Of a DNA stretch of 26,701 nt, positions 7,147 to 14,594 are shown one piece after another. The DNA is from JADZEJ01 sp964426815. Lineage in GTDB: Bacteria > Patescibacteriota > Patescibacteriia > 2-12-FULL-60-25. Each line of letters starts with the position of its first letter. Position 1 is the first letter of the stretch. Made by a program: the position numbers and the translations under genes. The DNA lies in assembly GCA_964426815.1 (NCBI GenBank), contig CAYRRZ010000012.1:1-26701 (forward strand), read 5' to 3'. The notes under the pieces were generated by a model. It saw nothing but the letters and a program-made list of their open reading frames with translations, was not told the DNA's origin and did no database searches.

Positions 7147-7281
7147 ATGTTTCGCATTCGGGACAGCAGGAATACGCGAAATGGATTGATCCTGGTTATG
7201 AACGAAATTCGACGTTTTGGAAGATTAGCAGTTTTGCCGGTTTTGGTCAAGGGTAAACCTGTCTTTTTTGGCTTTGTTTAG
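7147..7281 (+). CDS. Possible 44-residue basic/hydrophobic peptide
   Basis: Small plus-strand frame in the 201-bp space between the M23 gene and yifB. It reads MFRIRDSRNTRNGLILVMNE and then a hydrophobic tail ending VFFGFV. AGGA lies 6 nt before the ATG as a weak Shine-Dalgarno. The frame ends inside a hairpin GGCT TTGTTT AGCC (7270-7283) followed by TATTTTT, a plausible terminator. No family recognised; it may be chance. Confidence 0.25.
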   Translation: MFRIRDSRNTRNGLILVMNEIRRFGRLAVLPVLVKGKPVFFGFV

Positions 7282-7282
7282 C

Positions 7283-8803
7283 CTATTTTTCATTCAATTG
7301 ACGGTATTGAAGTGCTTCAGATAGGTGTTTATTTGAGACGGAGTCGGCATTTTCGAGATCGGCGATGGTTTGTGCGACTTTTAAGACACGAAAGTATGCG
7401 CGCGCACTTAATTTAAAGCGTTCGATTGCCAAAGCGAGAAGTTTTTTGCTCTCTTGGTCCAGATGAATGTGTTCACGAATGGTTTGACTCGAAACTTCGG
7501 CATTGGTGAATTTGTTTTGTGAGCGATAGCGTTCGCCTTGTCGGTCACGTGCTCGTTGAACGCGCATGCGAATAGATTCGGAAGATTCGGCTGGTTGGTT
7601 TTCACAAATGGTTTCGGTTGGGACTTTTGGGACTTCGATGGATAAATCGATGCGGTCTAAAAGTGGACCAGAAAGACGCTTGTGATAGCGCTGCAATTGA
7701 ATAGGCGTGCAGGTACATTCGCGATCCGGATCAGTTTCATACCCACATGGGCAAGGGTTCATGGCGGCGACGAGAAGAAAGCGCGCTGGAAATGCGACCG
7801 ATCCTTGAGCACGTGAGACGGTAATATAACTATCTTCGAGTGGTTGACGGAGATGCTCAAGAACAGGTCGAGGAAATTCGGGTAGTTCGTCTAAAAATAA
7901 AATTCCTCGATGTGCCAATGAAATTTCGCCGGGGCGTGGGGTTGTACCGCCGCCAACCAATGCGATGCTCGAGGCGGAGTGATGTGGCGAGCGAAAGGGT
8001 CGGGTTGAAAGATAGCCTTGCTGAGGTAGGTTTCCAGCAACAGAATGAATTTGTGTTACTTCGAGAGCTTCTTCTTGGGTTAGTACGGGTAGGATGCTGG
8101 CCATCGATCTTGCGAGTAAGGTTTTGCCTGAGCCTGGTGGACCATGCATTAAGACATTGTGACCACCTGCAGCAGCGATCTCGATGGCTCGTTTTGCTTG
8201 CTCTTGTCCACGGATGCTCGACATATCAATATCGTTCGTCGAAGGTTGTGGACGTAGATCAAGAGAACGATGTTGTTGTATTGGGAGATCAATTTTGCCT
8301 TGCAGATAGTCGGTGAGTTCGCGCAAATGATTGATGGTGCGAATAGTGATATCTGAAACAAGGCTCGCCTCTTCTTTATTGGCTTCAGGGACAATGATTT
8401 CGGTTGCACCTTGTTGCTTTGCGAGTAAGGCCATGGATAATACGCCGGGTACAGCCCGAACATGTCCATCGAGAGCGAGCTCACCAATGAGATATTTCTT
8501 TTTTGTTCGTTCAGCCGTAATTTCACCGCTGGCAATTAAAATCGCAATTGCGATGGGCACATCAAAACAAGTTCCGCTTTTTTTGATATCACCTGGTGCG
8601 AGGTTTAGGGTAATGCGAATACGCGGAAATGGGAGGCCGGCATTTTTCATGGCGCTCCTTACTCGTTCGCGCGCTTCTTGCACGGCGGCATCAGGTAAAC
8701 CAACGATAATGATATTCCCCAAACCTGGGGAAATATCAGCTTCAACGTATACGGTATGGGCTTCGAGCCCGATGAGGGTTGATGTATAGACAATAGCGGC
8801 CAT
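7283..8803 (-). CDS. comM: ComM/YifB family Mg-chelatase-like AAA+ ATPase
   Basis: YifB/ComM is an AAA+ helicase-like ATPase; in naturally competent bacteria ComM promotes branch migration during recombination of imported DNA. The 506-residue protein from the ATG at 8803 has the full family layout: an N-terminal ChlI-like domain (about 20-165, with GLPDAAVQEARERVRSA), a central AAA+ domain with Walker A GPPGSGKT (221-228) and Walker B ILFLDE (301-306), a four-cysteine insert with Cys at 351, 353, 363 and 365, and a C-terminal lid domain. A GTG at 8824 would add seven residues unlike the family. It follows lspA by 23 bp, probably in one transcript from the promoter upstream of dksA. Confidence 0.95.
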   Translation of the reverse strand: MAAIVYTSTLIGLEAHTVYVEADISPGLGNIIIVGLPDAAVQEARERVRSAMKNAGLPFPRIRITLNLAPGDIKKSGTCFDVPIAIAILIASGEITAERTKKKYLIGELALDGHVRAVPGVLSMALLAKQQGATEIIVPEANKEEASLVSDITIRTINHLRELTDYLQGKIDLPIQQHRSLDLRPQPSTNDIDMSSIRGQEQAKRAIEIAAAGGHNVLMHGPPGSGKTLLARSMASILPVLTQEEALEVTQIHSVAGNLPQQGYLSTRPFRSPHHSASSIALVGGGTTPRPGEISLAHRGILFLDELPEFPRPVLEHLRQPLEDSYITVSRAQGSVAFPARFLLVAAMNPCPCGYETDPDRECTCTPIQLQRYHKRLSGPLLDRIDLSIEVPKVPTETICENQPAESSESIRMRVQRARDRQGERYRSQNKFTNAEVSSQTIREHIHLDQESKKLLALAIERFKLSARAYFRVLKVAQTIADLENADSVSNKHLSEALQYRQLNEK

Positions 8804-8826
8804 ATTGCATGGGCCGCGCCGCACCT

Positions 8827-9303
8827 TTATATAGAGCTCTCATTTTTCGGAGCGTCTGTCAATCGATAGTGGAATACCCACAATAGAATACCGAGACCAA
8901 TGGCGATATCGGCGATATTGATGATGGAGCGTGAACAGAGCAAGATCCAATCAAAGACAAAGCCATACATGAGGCGGTCCACTACATTGCCGATGGCTCC
9001 ACCTAGGATAAGCGCATAGGCAAGACTTCGGGTGGTGGAAGGAGTTGTTTGTTTTAGTTCTTGGACGATGGCGAATATAAGACCAAGACTAATAAGAATT
9101 GTTAATCCAAGGATGAGTGGCATTGGTACAGCGATATTCGCGAGCAGTCCCCTGTTTTGATGATGGGTGAGGCTGAGCCAAAATGGGATCAGGGTTTGCT
9201 CGGGCTCAGAAAAAAAATGGATCTTGGTCCATCGATCAAAACTAAAAACGCCTCCGGCGAGGCCGGCTAGGGCCAACGCGAGTCGGAGACGTTTGACTGA
9301 CAT
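8827..9303 (-). CDS. lspA: Lipoprotein signal peptidase (signal peptidase II)
   Basis: Membrane aspartyl protease that cleaves signal peptides of prolipoproteins after lipid modification. The 158-residue protein is strongly hydrophobic with four probable membrane segments. Catalytic aspartates are visible as D109 in GGAIGNVVDRLMYGFVFDWI and D132 in NIADIAIGLG, both in the right context. The N-terminal FDRWTK matches the family's D..(S/T)K. The loop usually written FN.GAAF is altered here to HHQNRGLLAN, a divergent version. It lies 2 bp after the dksA stop and is followed by yifB. Its presence implies that the cell makes lipoproteins. Confidence 0.93.
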   Translation of the reverse strand: MSVKRLRLALALAGLAGGVFSFDRWTKIHFFSEPEQTLIPFWLSLTHHQNRGLLANIAVPMPLILGLTILISLGLIFAIVQELKQTTPSTTRSLAYALILGGAIGNVVDRLMYGFVFDWILLCSRSIINIADIAIGLGILLWVFHYRLTDAPKNESSI

Positions 9304-9305
9304 AT

Positions 9306-9680
9306 TTACATTTCTTGGGTCAAGATTTTTTTGCAGGAAATACAGCTGGAAGATGATGGGCGTGCTTCAAGGCGTTTTTCATCAATATCCTGTTTGCAGT
9401 ATTTGCAGACACCGTAGGTTCCGGCTTCGATTGACTTTAAGGCTGATTCGACATCACGTAGTTCTTCTTCGAGACGATTTTCGACAGAAAGCTCGTCGGC
9501 GTATTCTGCAATTTCAACCGCATTATCGTCTTCGGAGTTGCCTCCGGTTTCTGGATATTTTGGTGCAAAACGTCCTGGGTGATTTGGATCTTCATTGCTG
9601 GAGGATTTTAATTCCTGCAAGAGACGATCTTTTTCACTGACGAGTAGATCATGGTAATGATCGAGCTTCTTTTGTGTCAT
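9306..9680 (-). CDS. DksA/TraR-type C4 zinc-finger protein
   Basis: Member of the DksA/TraR family. Its better-known members bind RNA polymerase through the secondary channel and tune rRNA and stress promoters, often with ppGpp. The 124 residues form a long predicted coiled coil (about 1-85) and a C-terminal four-Cys finger CKYC (C92, C95) ... CISC (C113, C116). GTYGVCKYC and RLEARP are classic family motifs. It is first in a dksA-lspA-yifB transcript from a good promoter (9700-9728). That promoter overlaps the divergent promoter of the downstream structured RNA, so the two may be co-regulated. The exact regulatory target is unknown. Confidence 0.92.
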   Translation of the reverse strand: MTQKKLDHYHDLLVSEKDRLLQELKSSSNEDPNHPGRFAPKYPETGGNSEDDNAVEIAEYADELSVENRLEEELRDVESALKSIEAGTYGVCKYCKQDIDEKRLEARPSSSSCISCKKILTQEM

Positions 9681-9699
9681 AGAAGTTCAAGTTTAAAGG

Positions 9700-9728
9700 A
9701 TGATAGCTTTGTCACGGATTTCGGTCAA
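9700..9728 (-). promoter_or_regulatory. Promoter of the dksA-lspA-yifB operon
   Basis: Minus-strand TTGACC at 9723-9728 and TATCAT at 9700-9705 with exactly 17 bp between. The -10 ends 19 nt before the dksA ATG, giving a leader of about 12 nt without a Shine-Dalgarno. Confidence 0.65.
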
Positions 9729-9737
9729 CCATTTTAT
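9709..9737 (+). promoter_or_regulatory. Promoter of structured RNA 1, overlapping the dksA promoter
   Basis: Plus-strand TTGTCA (9709-9714), 17 bp, TTTTAT (9732-9737). Its -35 lies between the -10 and -35 of the divergent dksA promoter, so RNA polymerase could not hold both at once. Confidence 0.5.
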
Positions 9738-9744
9738 GTAAAGC

Positions 9745-10050
9745 TTCTATGAACAGGGATAGAAGGCCTTGCCTAAGATGACTGATTTTTTGCCAAATTT
9801 AAAAGACCGTGGAGGGCCCTTATATTTGAGAATAAAGTGGCCGCACGGTCTTAGACCTGGGCTGTTGAGCATGGGCTCCGTCGAGTGTGCGTTTGAAGGC
9901 ACGAGATCGTATAGGTCAGCATGGCTGACGTGGAGCTTACGCTACGAGTTGTCTAGGTCTGGAAAGGGACTGCTGCTTCGACCCAACCCTGGCGTGGCCT
10001 CTTGAGAATCCGGAGATCCTATATATTGAGGTCGCCTCAGGGTATTTTTT
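9745..10050 (+). ncRNA. Probable structured non-coding RNA 1 (family not recognised)
   Basis: About 300 nt with no credible protein. The ends pair: GGCCTTGCC (9765-9773) with GGCGTGGCC (9991-9999), 8 of 9 positions including one G-U, extended by GGAT (9757-9760) with ATCC (10008-10011). Inside are a 9-bp stem AAGACCGTG (9803-9811) / CACGGTCTT (9844-9852) with inner GGCC/GGCC pairing, AGACCT (9853-9858) / AGGTCT (9955-9960), and the perfect hairpin GTCAGC ATG GCTGAC (9915-9929). A promoter precedes it, and TGAGG TCG CCTCA plus a T-tract (10027-10050) follows. RNase P, tmRNA and SRP RNA consensus elements were looked for and not found. Orientation rests on promoter and terminator. Confidence 0.6.
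10027..10050 (+). terminator. Terminator of structured RNA 1
   Basis: Stem TGAGG / CCTCA with loop TCG, then GGGTATTTTTT and further T-rich sequence. The stem is short, so the strength is uncertain. Confidence 0.5.
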
Positions 10051-10059
10051 GGGAATTTT

Positions 10060-10416
10060 GTTTTTTATTATCTGATGTTCCGACCGAAGTCGAAACGGGG
10101 GTCGAGTCAAGGCATGGAATTGACCACCGTCGGTTTAGGACAGAGGTCTACCCCTTGCAGTTGTAAAGAGCGAAAGGTCTTACCCGAAGGTAGACGATGA
10201 CAGCGAACAAAGAACTGTCTGACAAACGAACGAGCTAACGATAACGGAACCACACGGAACCTACGAACCGAACCAATGTACGGTGAGGTGAGCAATGGCA
10301 CTTGGCCACAACCTGAAAGAACTTTTTTAGGCGACGGCTTTTTGCCGTACGAACCTGCAGAGAGAAATGGAAGGTGCGATTGACCGCGAGGGTCGTGCTC
10401 GGTGGCTTTACCGAAC
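10060..10416 (-). ncRNA. Probable structured non-coding RNA 2 (family not recognised)
   Basis: A region without plausible coding, transcribed on the minus strand from the promoter at 10423-10451. Two hairpins carry the very stable C(UUCG)G tetraloop only when read on the minus strand: GUUUCGAC UUCG GUCGGAAC (10077-10096) and GUCUACC UUCG GGUAAGAC (10177-10195). Further elements are ACGGC/GCCGT around a 5-nt loop (10334-10348) and a long-range helix 10123-10129 with 10400-10406 (seven pairs) that would close the body. The tetraloop polarity is the best evidence for orientation. No clear terminator was found and the 3' end is approximate. RNase P and tmRNA signatures are absent. Confidence 0.5.
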
Positions 10417-10422
10417 ATAACC

Positions 10423-10451
10423 ATGATAGCGCATTTTTGGGCTCGCTTCAA
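10423..10451 (-). promoter_or_regulatory. Promoter of structured RNA 2 overlapped by a DnaA-box-like site
   Basis: Minus-strand TTGAAG (10446-10451) and TATCAT (10423-10428), 17 bp apart. TGTGGATTG (10449-10457), a DnaA-box-like 9-mer, overlaps the -35. Confidence 0.5.
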
Positions 10452-10524
10452 TCCACATACCCCTGTGGATACTATTTACGCTAGGTTGATTTGTAGAAAG
10501 GTGATTTCCACAGCATGTGGATAA
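10449..10524 (-). promoter_or_regulatory. Cluster of DnaA boxes outside oriC
   Basis: On the minus strand: a perfect TTATCCACA (10516-10524), GTATCCACA (10464-10472, one mismatch), and the plus-strand CAATCCACA (10449-10457). They lie between structured RNA 2 and the stop of the next minus-strand gene, about 9 kb from oriC. The perfect box is better than any in the presumed oriC. Confidence 0.55.
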
Positions 10525-10525
10525 C

Positions 10526-11650
10526 TTAATCCACGCAGAGGATAAGCTTTTTCTCTTGGATTGAGCCGGTGACGCTACTTGGCGTAGGGCTAAATGGAAT
10601 GGCTAAAAGGTGCAGAGCTTGTTCAAGGCTGGTTTGGTTTAGGCGGAAGATGGGCGTGCCCGGACAAGTCGAAACTGATGGCTTGTCTGACTTGAGATTT
10701 GAAAATTTTAAGGTCGACCCGGTACTGGTGATGATGGTGGATGAGCTCGGCTGCCAGGTTGAGCTGGTTGCGGCGGCAAGAAAGGTTTGTGATGGAAGGC
10801 GATATTCTTCAACCAGGGTTCCGTCTTCGAGGATGAGTTGGGTTTGGTCGCGTAGGCCAAAAGAGCCAAGGAGAGCAATGGTGGATGAAGCTGGAACGGT
10901 TTGTTGCTTGAAATGAAGCTCGAGTTGAGTAAAATTTTCAGCTTGGTTTTCCCAGGCGAGACTTTGGAGTGGTTCTGGTGGAAGCCCAAGGGATTCGGTG
11001 AGTTGGGTTTGGACAAGGTTTTGCGCTTTTGGAAAGAGATCTAGATTGATCGCATTTGATAGATCTGGGAGTGGGGTGATCGCATCTGAATTTGAAAAAG
11101 AGAGGTCGGTTTTCCACTGATTGGATTCGAATGGTCCACTTAGGTGGATGGTTGTCGTAACATCCTCATATATATAGAGGGACAGATTGATGGCGGCTTG
11201 AGGCAGTTTCCACAAGAATGGGATGGTGCTGTAGAGGCGTTTGCTCTGAAGACTGCCCGTTTTTGCTCGGACGAGGGCAAAGGGGCCGAGGTTTTGGCGG
11301 TTGAGGCCAGGCGTTGGTTGAATTCGAAGGACGATTGCAAATGGTTCGAACTGTTCTTGTTTGGATGAGAGACCGATGAAAACAGGAAAAATAGATGGTT
11401 CTAAGCTCTCACGCCAGGCAAGTGGAAATTGTTCAGGTAGTTTGGTTCCACCATGGAGTAATCCAAGGAGGGCTGGTTTTTCTGGGATTGGAAGCTGAAT
11501 GAAATACGCAGCAATGCTTCCAATAAGTAAAAAAAGGCAAAAGAGTCCTCCGATGAGGCGGAGGATGCGGGGGCTCTTTGGGAGTTCTTGGATGCCGTAT
11601 GCCGATATCGGACTGGCTGAAGAAATCGCCGTTTGAATATTGGTTTCCAC
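10526..11650 (-). CDS. Membrane-anchored protein of unknown function
   Basis: A 374-residue protein not recognised. A polar N-terminal tail of about 28 residues is followed by one clear membrane segment (LIGGLFCLFLLIGSIAAYFI, about 32-51). The remainder is a long extracytoplasmic-looking domain rich in Ser, Thr, Leu, Pro and Gln, with alternating beta-type stretches and only one or two cysteines. No catalytic motif is obvious. It lies downstream of PBP1A, separated by a strong terminator, and upstream of the DnaA-box cluster, so it is probably transcribed alone. Orientation N-in/C-out is inferred from the positively charged residues (SPRILR) before the membrane segment. An envelope role is suggested only by topology and neighbours. 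Confidence 0.8.
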   Translation of the reverse strand: METNIQTAISSASPISAYGIQELPKSPRILRLIGGLFCLFLLIGSIAAYFIQLPIPEKPALLGLLHGGTKLPEQFPLAWRESLEPSIFPVFIGLSSKQEQFEPFAIVLRIQPTPGLNRQNLGPFALVRAKTGSLQSKRLYSTIPFLWKLPQAAINLSLYIYEDVTTTIHLSGPFESNQWKTDLSFSNSDAITPLPDLSNAINLDLFPKAQNLVQTQLTESLGLPPEPLQSLAWENQAENFTQLELHFKQQTVPASSTIALLGSFGLRDQTQLILEDGTLVEEYRLPSQTFLAAATSSTWQPSSSTIITSTGSTLKFSNLKSDKPSVSTCPGTPIFRLNQTSLEQALHLLAIPFSPTPSSVTGSIQEKKLILCVD

Positions 11651-11681
11651 ATCTGCACCCTATCAAGAATGTTTTGCTTCG

Positions 11682-11710
11682 AAAAGCGCCCCCGGGTGGG
11701 GGCGCTTTTT
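11682..11710. terminator. Strong bidirectional terminator after PBP1A
   Basis: AAAAGCGCCCCC / GGGGGCGCTTTT with loop GGGT: twelve paired positions, A-tract and T-tract on opposite sides. It sits at the stop of the PBP1A gene. Confidence 0.9.
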
Positions 11711-14523
11711 TATTCGTTTATTAATTTTACCTTGATTGATGGTCCGGGGTGGGTATTGCCAGCGCTGTCGGTAATGACGGCGAACATGGTATAGGCTCCC
11801 GCACCGAGATTACTTGTCCAATTGAGTGTAATCACATTGCTTTGGGGTGCAATGTCAGAAGATATGAGACGGGTAGAGCCATCGGTTGATTGAGCGTATA
11901 GATCAACTTTTTTTACCCCGCTAATATCATTGGCGATGATTTCGACGGGGACTGGGAGGCTCGAGGTTTTAATCGTGCTGCCATCGGTTGGAGATTGGAT
12001 GATGGCTGCGATTGGATCGGCGTCCGCATTTAGATTGATGGTTACCGTGGCACTTCCGCGATTACCGACATCATCGATGGCGGTTACGACGAGATCGTGG
12101 AAACCGCGCTCGAGAGTATTTGGCAATTGAACAGGAATATTCCATGGTTCAGTATTGGATGAGCCAATTAAGGTTGATCCATTTGAGACTTCAACACGGA
12201 TGATACGTCGTTTTGCCGTAGCTGCAAGAGAGATGGTTCCTTTGCGGCTGGTCCAAGATTCATTTTGGGTTGGACTCCAGATGCTGACCGAAGGTTTTGC
12301 ATCGGCGGTGTGAAGGTCGTCGACTTCGGTTGGAGGCGTTGACGTAGTATTCCAATTGCTTTTGGTGACCCAGGCTTGAACAGCGCTTTCCCAATTGGTG
12401 AATTGTGGATCGTCTTGTGGACGCGTTGGCGCTGGACCGCGTGGATCATCCTTATCGAGATACCAAAGTTCATTATGACCTTCGTGAAAGATTTTTTCTT
12501 CGATTAATTCAGGAGGCGTGTTTTCGGTTGCGCGCTTGCCTGAGATTTTATCAATGTTTATTTTGATTTCGGTGCCTTTTCCATCCAAGATTGGTTTATT
12601 GGTGTCATTGGCTGGAGGCGCGTTGAATTTTTCGACTGGGCTTCCGTCGAGGGACCGCTTCATGAAGGCTTGCCAGATTGGGGCCGCAATTTGTGAACCG
12701 TCTGCGCCGCGCTTCATTTCGGTACCGGTAGTGTTTCCGACCCAGACGCCGGCTGCGAGGCTTGGGGTGTATCCCATGGTCCAAGCATCTTTGAAGTTAT
12801 TGGTGGTACCCGTTTTTGCCGCAACGGGACGATTTGGAAGAGTTAAAAAGTTTTTGCTTCCAAAGACATAGGTACGAGCATTGTTGTCAGATAGAACATC
12901 GGTTAGGCGAAGGCTCGCATCATGATCAACAACTTGTTTGCCTTCGGGTTGAGTCCATTCTTCGAGGGTTTTTCCGTTTGCATCTTCTACTTTTAGAATG
13001 GATGCGAGTGGGTATTGTTTTCCTTCATTTGCAAATGTGGCATAGGCATTGGCATGTTCGATGAGACGAACTTCGCCACCACCGAGCACGAGTGAGAGAC
13101 CGAAACGACTTCGATCGCCAAGCGTGGTGTAGCCAAGTTGTTCTGCGAAATCGAGGACACGACTGACTCCCGTGAGGTAGAGCATTTTTACGGCTGGAAT
13201 ATTGAGTGACCCTTGGAGTGCGGCGCGAGCAGATAATGGACCATGCTCTTTAAAGTCGTAATTTTTTGGCTCGTAGTTGCCGATGTCGGTTTTGAAGGTC
13301 GTGTTTACATCCCACAATGTCATTTCGGGCGTATAGCCTTTTTGGAAGGCAGCGACATAGACGATTGGTTTGAAGGAAGAACCTGGTTGGAGTGAGCTTA
13401 GGGTAATGTTTACTTCTCCTTTAATATCGCGATTACGGAAGTCTTTTGAACCGACCATGGCGAGAACTTGGCCGGTCTTTGGATCGATGGCGACGAGACC
13501 ACCGTTATTGAAGCCATATTTTGGACCGCGTTCATCAACCCCTTTTTTGACTTCTTCTTCAGCGATTTGTTGTTTTTCCCAATCAAGGGTGGTGATGACT
13601 TTGTAGCCTTTGCGTTCAACATTCGCTTGACCGTATTTCTCGTAGAGTTGGCTTTGGACATAGCGCACAAAGTGCGGTGCGTCGATATTTAAGTCTTTAC
13701 GAGCGATGAGTTTTTTAAGGGTTTCAATTTTTTTCGCGGCTTCGGCTTCTTCTTTGGTGATATAGCCCTGTTCTGCCATTTGATCGAGGATGTATTGTTG
13801 ACGACCGATGAGAAGATCGCGATTGTCGCCGCGGGTACCGGTACCGTATGGGGAGTAGAGGTCTGGGGCCTGAGGAACGGCGGCTAAGAGAGCAGCTTCA
13901 TCAATGGTTAATTCTTTGGCTGGTTTTCCGAAATAGGTTCTTGCGGCGGATTCGATGCCGTAGACCATTGGGCCATAGGAGATTTCATTGAGATAGAGCT
14001 GCAAGATTTGTTCCTTGGTAAAGACGCGCTCAATTTGAAGGGAGAGTAAGATCTCTTTTGCTTTTCGGTCTAAGCTGCGTTCATTGGTGAGAACCGCATT
14101 TTTGATGAGCTGTTGAGTTAGGGTTGAAGTTCCTTTGACGCGTTCGCCTTTAATGGTGTTGACCACGAGAGCGCGGATTAAACCGCGCCAGCTGATGCCA
14201 TGATGGGTATAGAAATTTTTATCTTCGATGGCGACCGAGGCATGTGCGACATAGCTTGGTAGATCTTTGATTTGCACCAGGGTGCGATTTTCTTCGCCAT
14301 GGATTTCGTGCAATACATGTTGACCGGTGCGGTCGTAGATTTTTGTGGTTTGCGGAATGTCGCGTTCGATGAGGCTATTTGGATCCGGAAGAGAACGAGA
14401 AATCCAGGCTAAAACCATGCTTAGGGCGAGAGCGCTGACTAAGGCTAGTCCAAGGCCGGTTAGGACGATTCCAAAACCGATTTTTTTCCATGGAAGTGAG
14501 GCAATTTTTCGCTTAATAGACAT
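11710..14523 (-). CDS. Class A penicillin-binding protein 1A with two Ig-like C-terminal domains
   Basis: Bifunctional peptidoglycan synthase: GT51 glycosyltransferase plus transpeptidase, anchored by one N-terminal membrane helix (about 15-42). From the ATG at 14523 it has 937 residues; the open frame extends 19 codons upstream, but those residues are unlike the family. GT51 motifs are VAIEDKNFYTHHGI (catalytic Glu 100) and GTSTLTQQLIKN (131-142). Transpeptidase motifs are SSFK (Ser 382, Lys 385), SLN (439-441) and KTGT (570-573), all intact. After about 640 comes a Pro/Asn-rich linker, then two Ig-like beta domains (about 745-833 and 838-937), each with a DxxGN-type strand turn (AIDDVGNRG, ITDSAGNTH). 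Divergent from the 3D-domain gene. Confidence 0.95.
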   Translation of the reverse strand: MSIKRKIASLPWKKIGFGIVLTGLGLALVSALALSMVLAWISRSLPDPNSLIERDIPQTTKIYDRTGQHVLHEIHGEENRTLVQIKDLPSYVAHASVAIEDKNFYTHHGISWRGLIRALVVNTIKGERVKGTSTLTQQLIKNAVLTNERSLDRKAKEILLSLQIERVFTKEQILQLYLNEISYGPMVYGIESAARTYFGKPAKELTIDEAALLAAVPQAPDLYSPYGTGTRGDNRDLLIGRQQYILDQMAEQGYITKEEAEAAKKIETLKKLIARKDLNIDAPHFVRYVQSQLYEKYGQANVERKGYKVITTLDWEKQQIAEEEVKKGVDERGPKYGFNNGGLVAIDPKTGQVLAMVGSKDFRNRDIKGEVNITLSSLQPGSSFKPIVYVAAFQKGYTPEMTLWDVNTTFKTDIGNYEPKNYDFKEHGPLSARAALQGSLNIPAVKMLYLTGVSRVLDFAEQLGYTTLGDRSRFGLSLVLGGGEVRLIEHANAYATFANEGKQYPLASILKVEDANGKTLEEWTQPEGKQVVDHDASLRLTDVLSDNNARTYVFGSKNFLTLPNRPVAAKTGTTNNFKDAWTMGYTPSLAAGVWVGNTTGTEMKRGADGSQIAAPIWQAFMKRSLDGSPVEKFNAPPANDTNKPILDGKGTEIKINIDKISGKRATENTPPELIEEKIFHEGHNELWYLDKDDPRGPAPTRPQDDPQFTNWESAVQAWVTKSNWNTTSTPPTEVDDLHTADAKPSVSIWSPTQNESWTSRKGTISLAATAKRRIIRVEVSNGSTLIGSSNTEPWNIPVQLPNTLERGFHDLVVTAIDDVGNRGSATVTINLNADADPIAAIIQSPTDGSTIKTSSLPVPVEIIANDISGVKKVDLYAQSTDGSTRLISSDIAPQSNVITLNWTSNLGAGAYTMFAVITDSAGNTHPGPSIKVKLINE

Positions 14524-14594
14524 ACAATATAGGGTACAAGGGTTGACAAAAATGGGCAAATGGGACAAGTTTCCGCTCACGGATGGATTGATCT

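Noticed and set aside
9769..10005. 78-codon plus-strand open frame
   Set aside because: Composition is not protein-like, no start signals, and the DNA is better explained as a structured RNA with pairing ends.
9960..10015. SRP RNA-like string on the minus strand (CCAGGG...GAAGCAGCAG)
   Set aside because: The flanks do not pair with each other as SRP helix 8 requires and the tetraloop closing pairs are missing; the resemblance is short.
9745..10416. RNase P RNA or tmRNA
   Set aside because: I found neither the GAGGAAAGTCC and ACAGAA core blocks of RNase P RNA nor the tRNA-like ends and tag frame of tmRNA on either strand.
10107..10451. 114-codon minus-strand open frame
   Set aside because: Its start lies inside the RNA promoter; the sequence reads like random Ser/Arg/Pro-rich translation and contains the UUCG hairpins.
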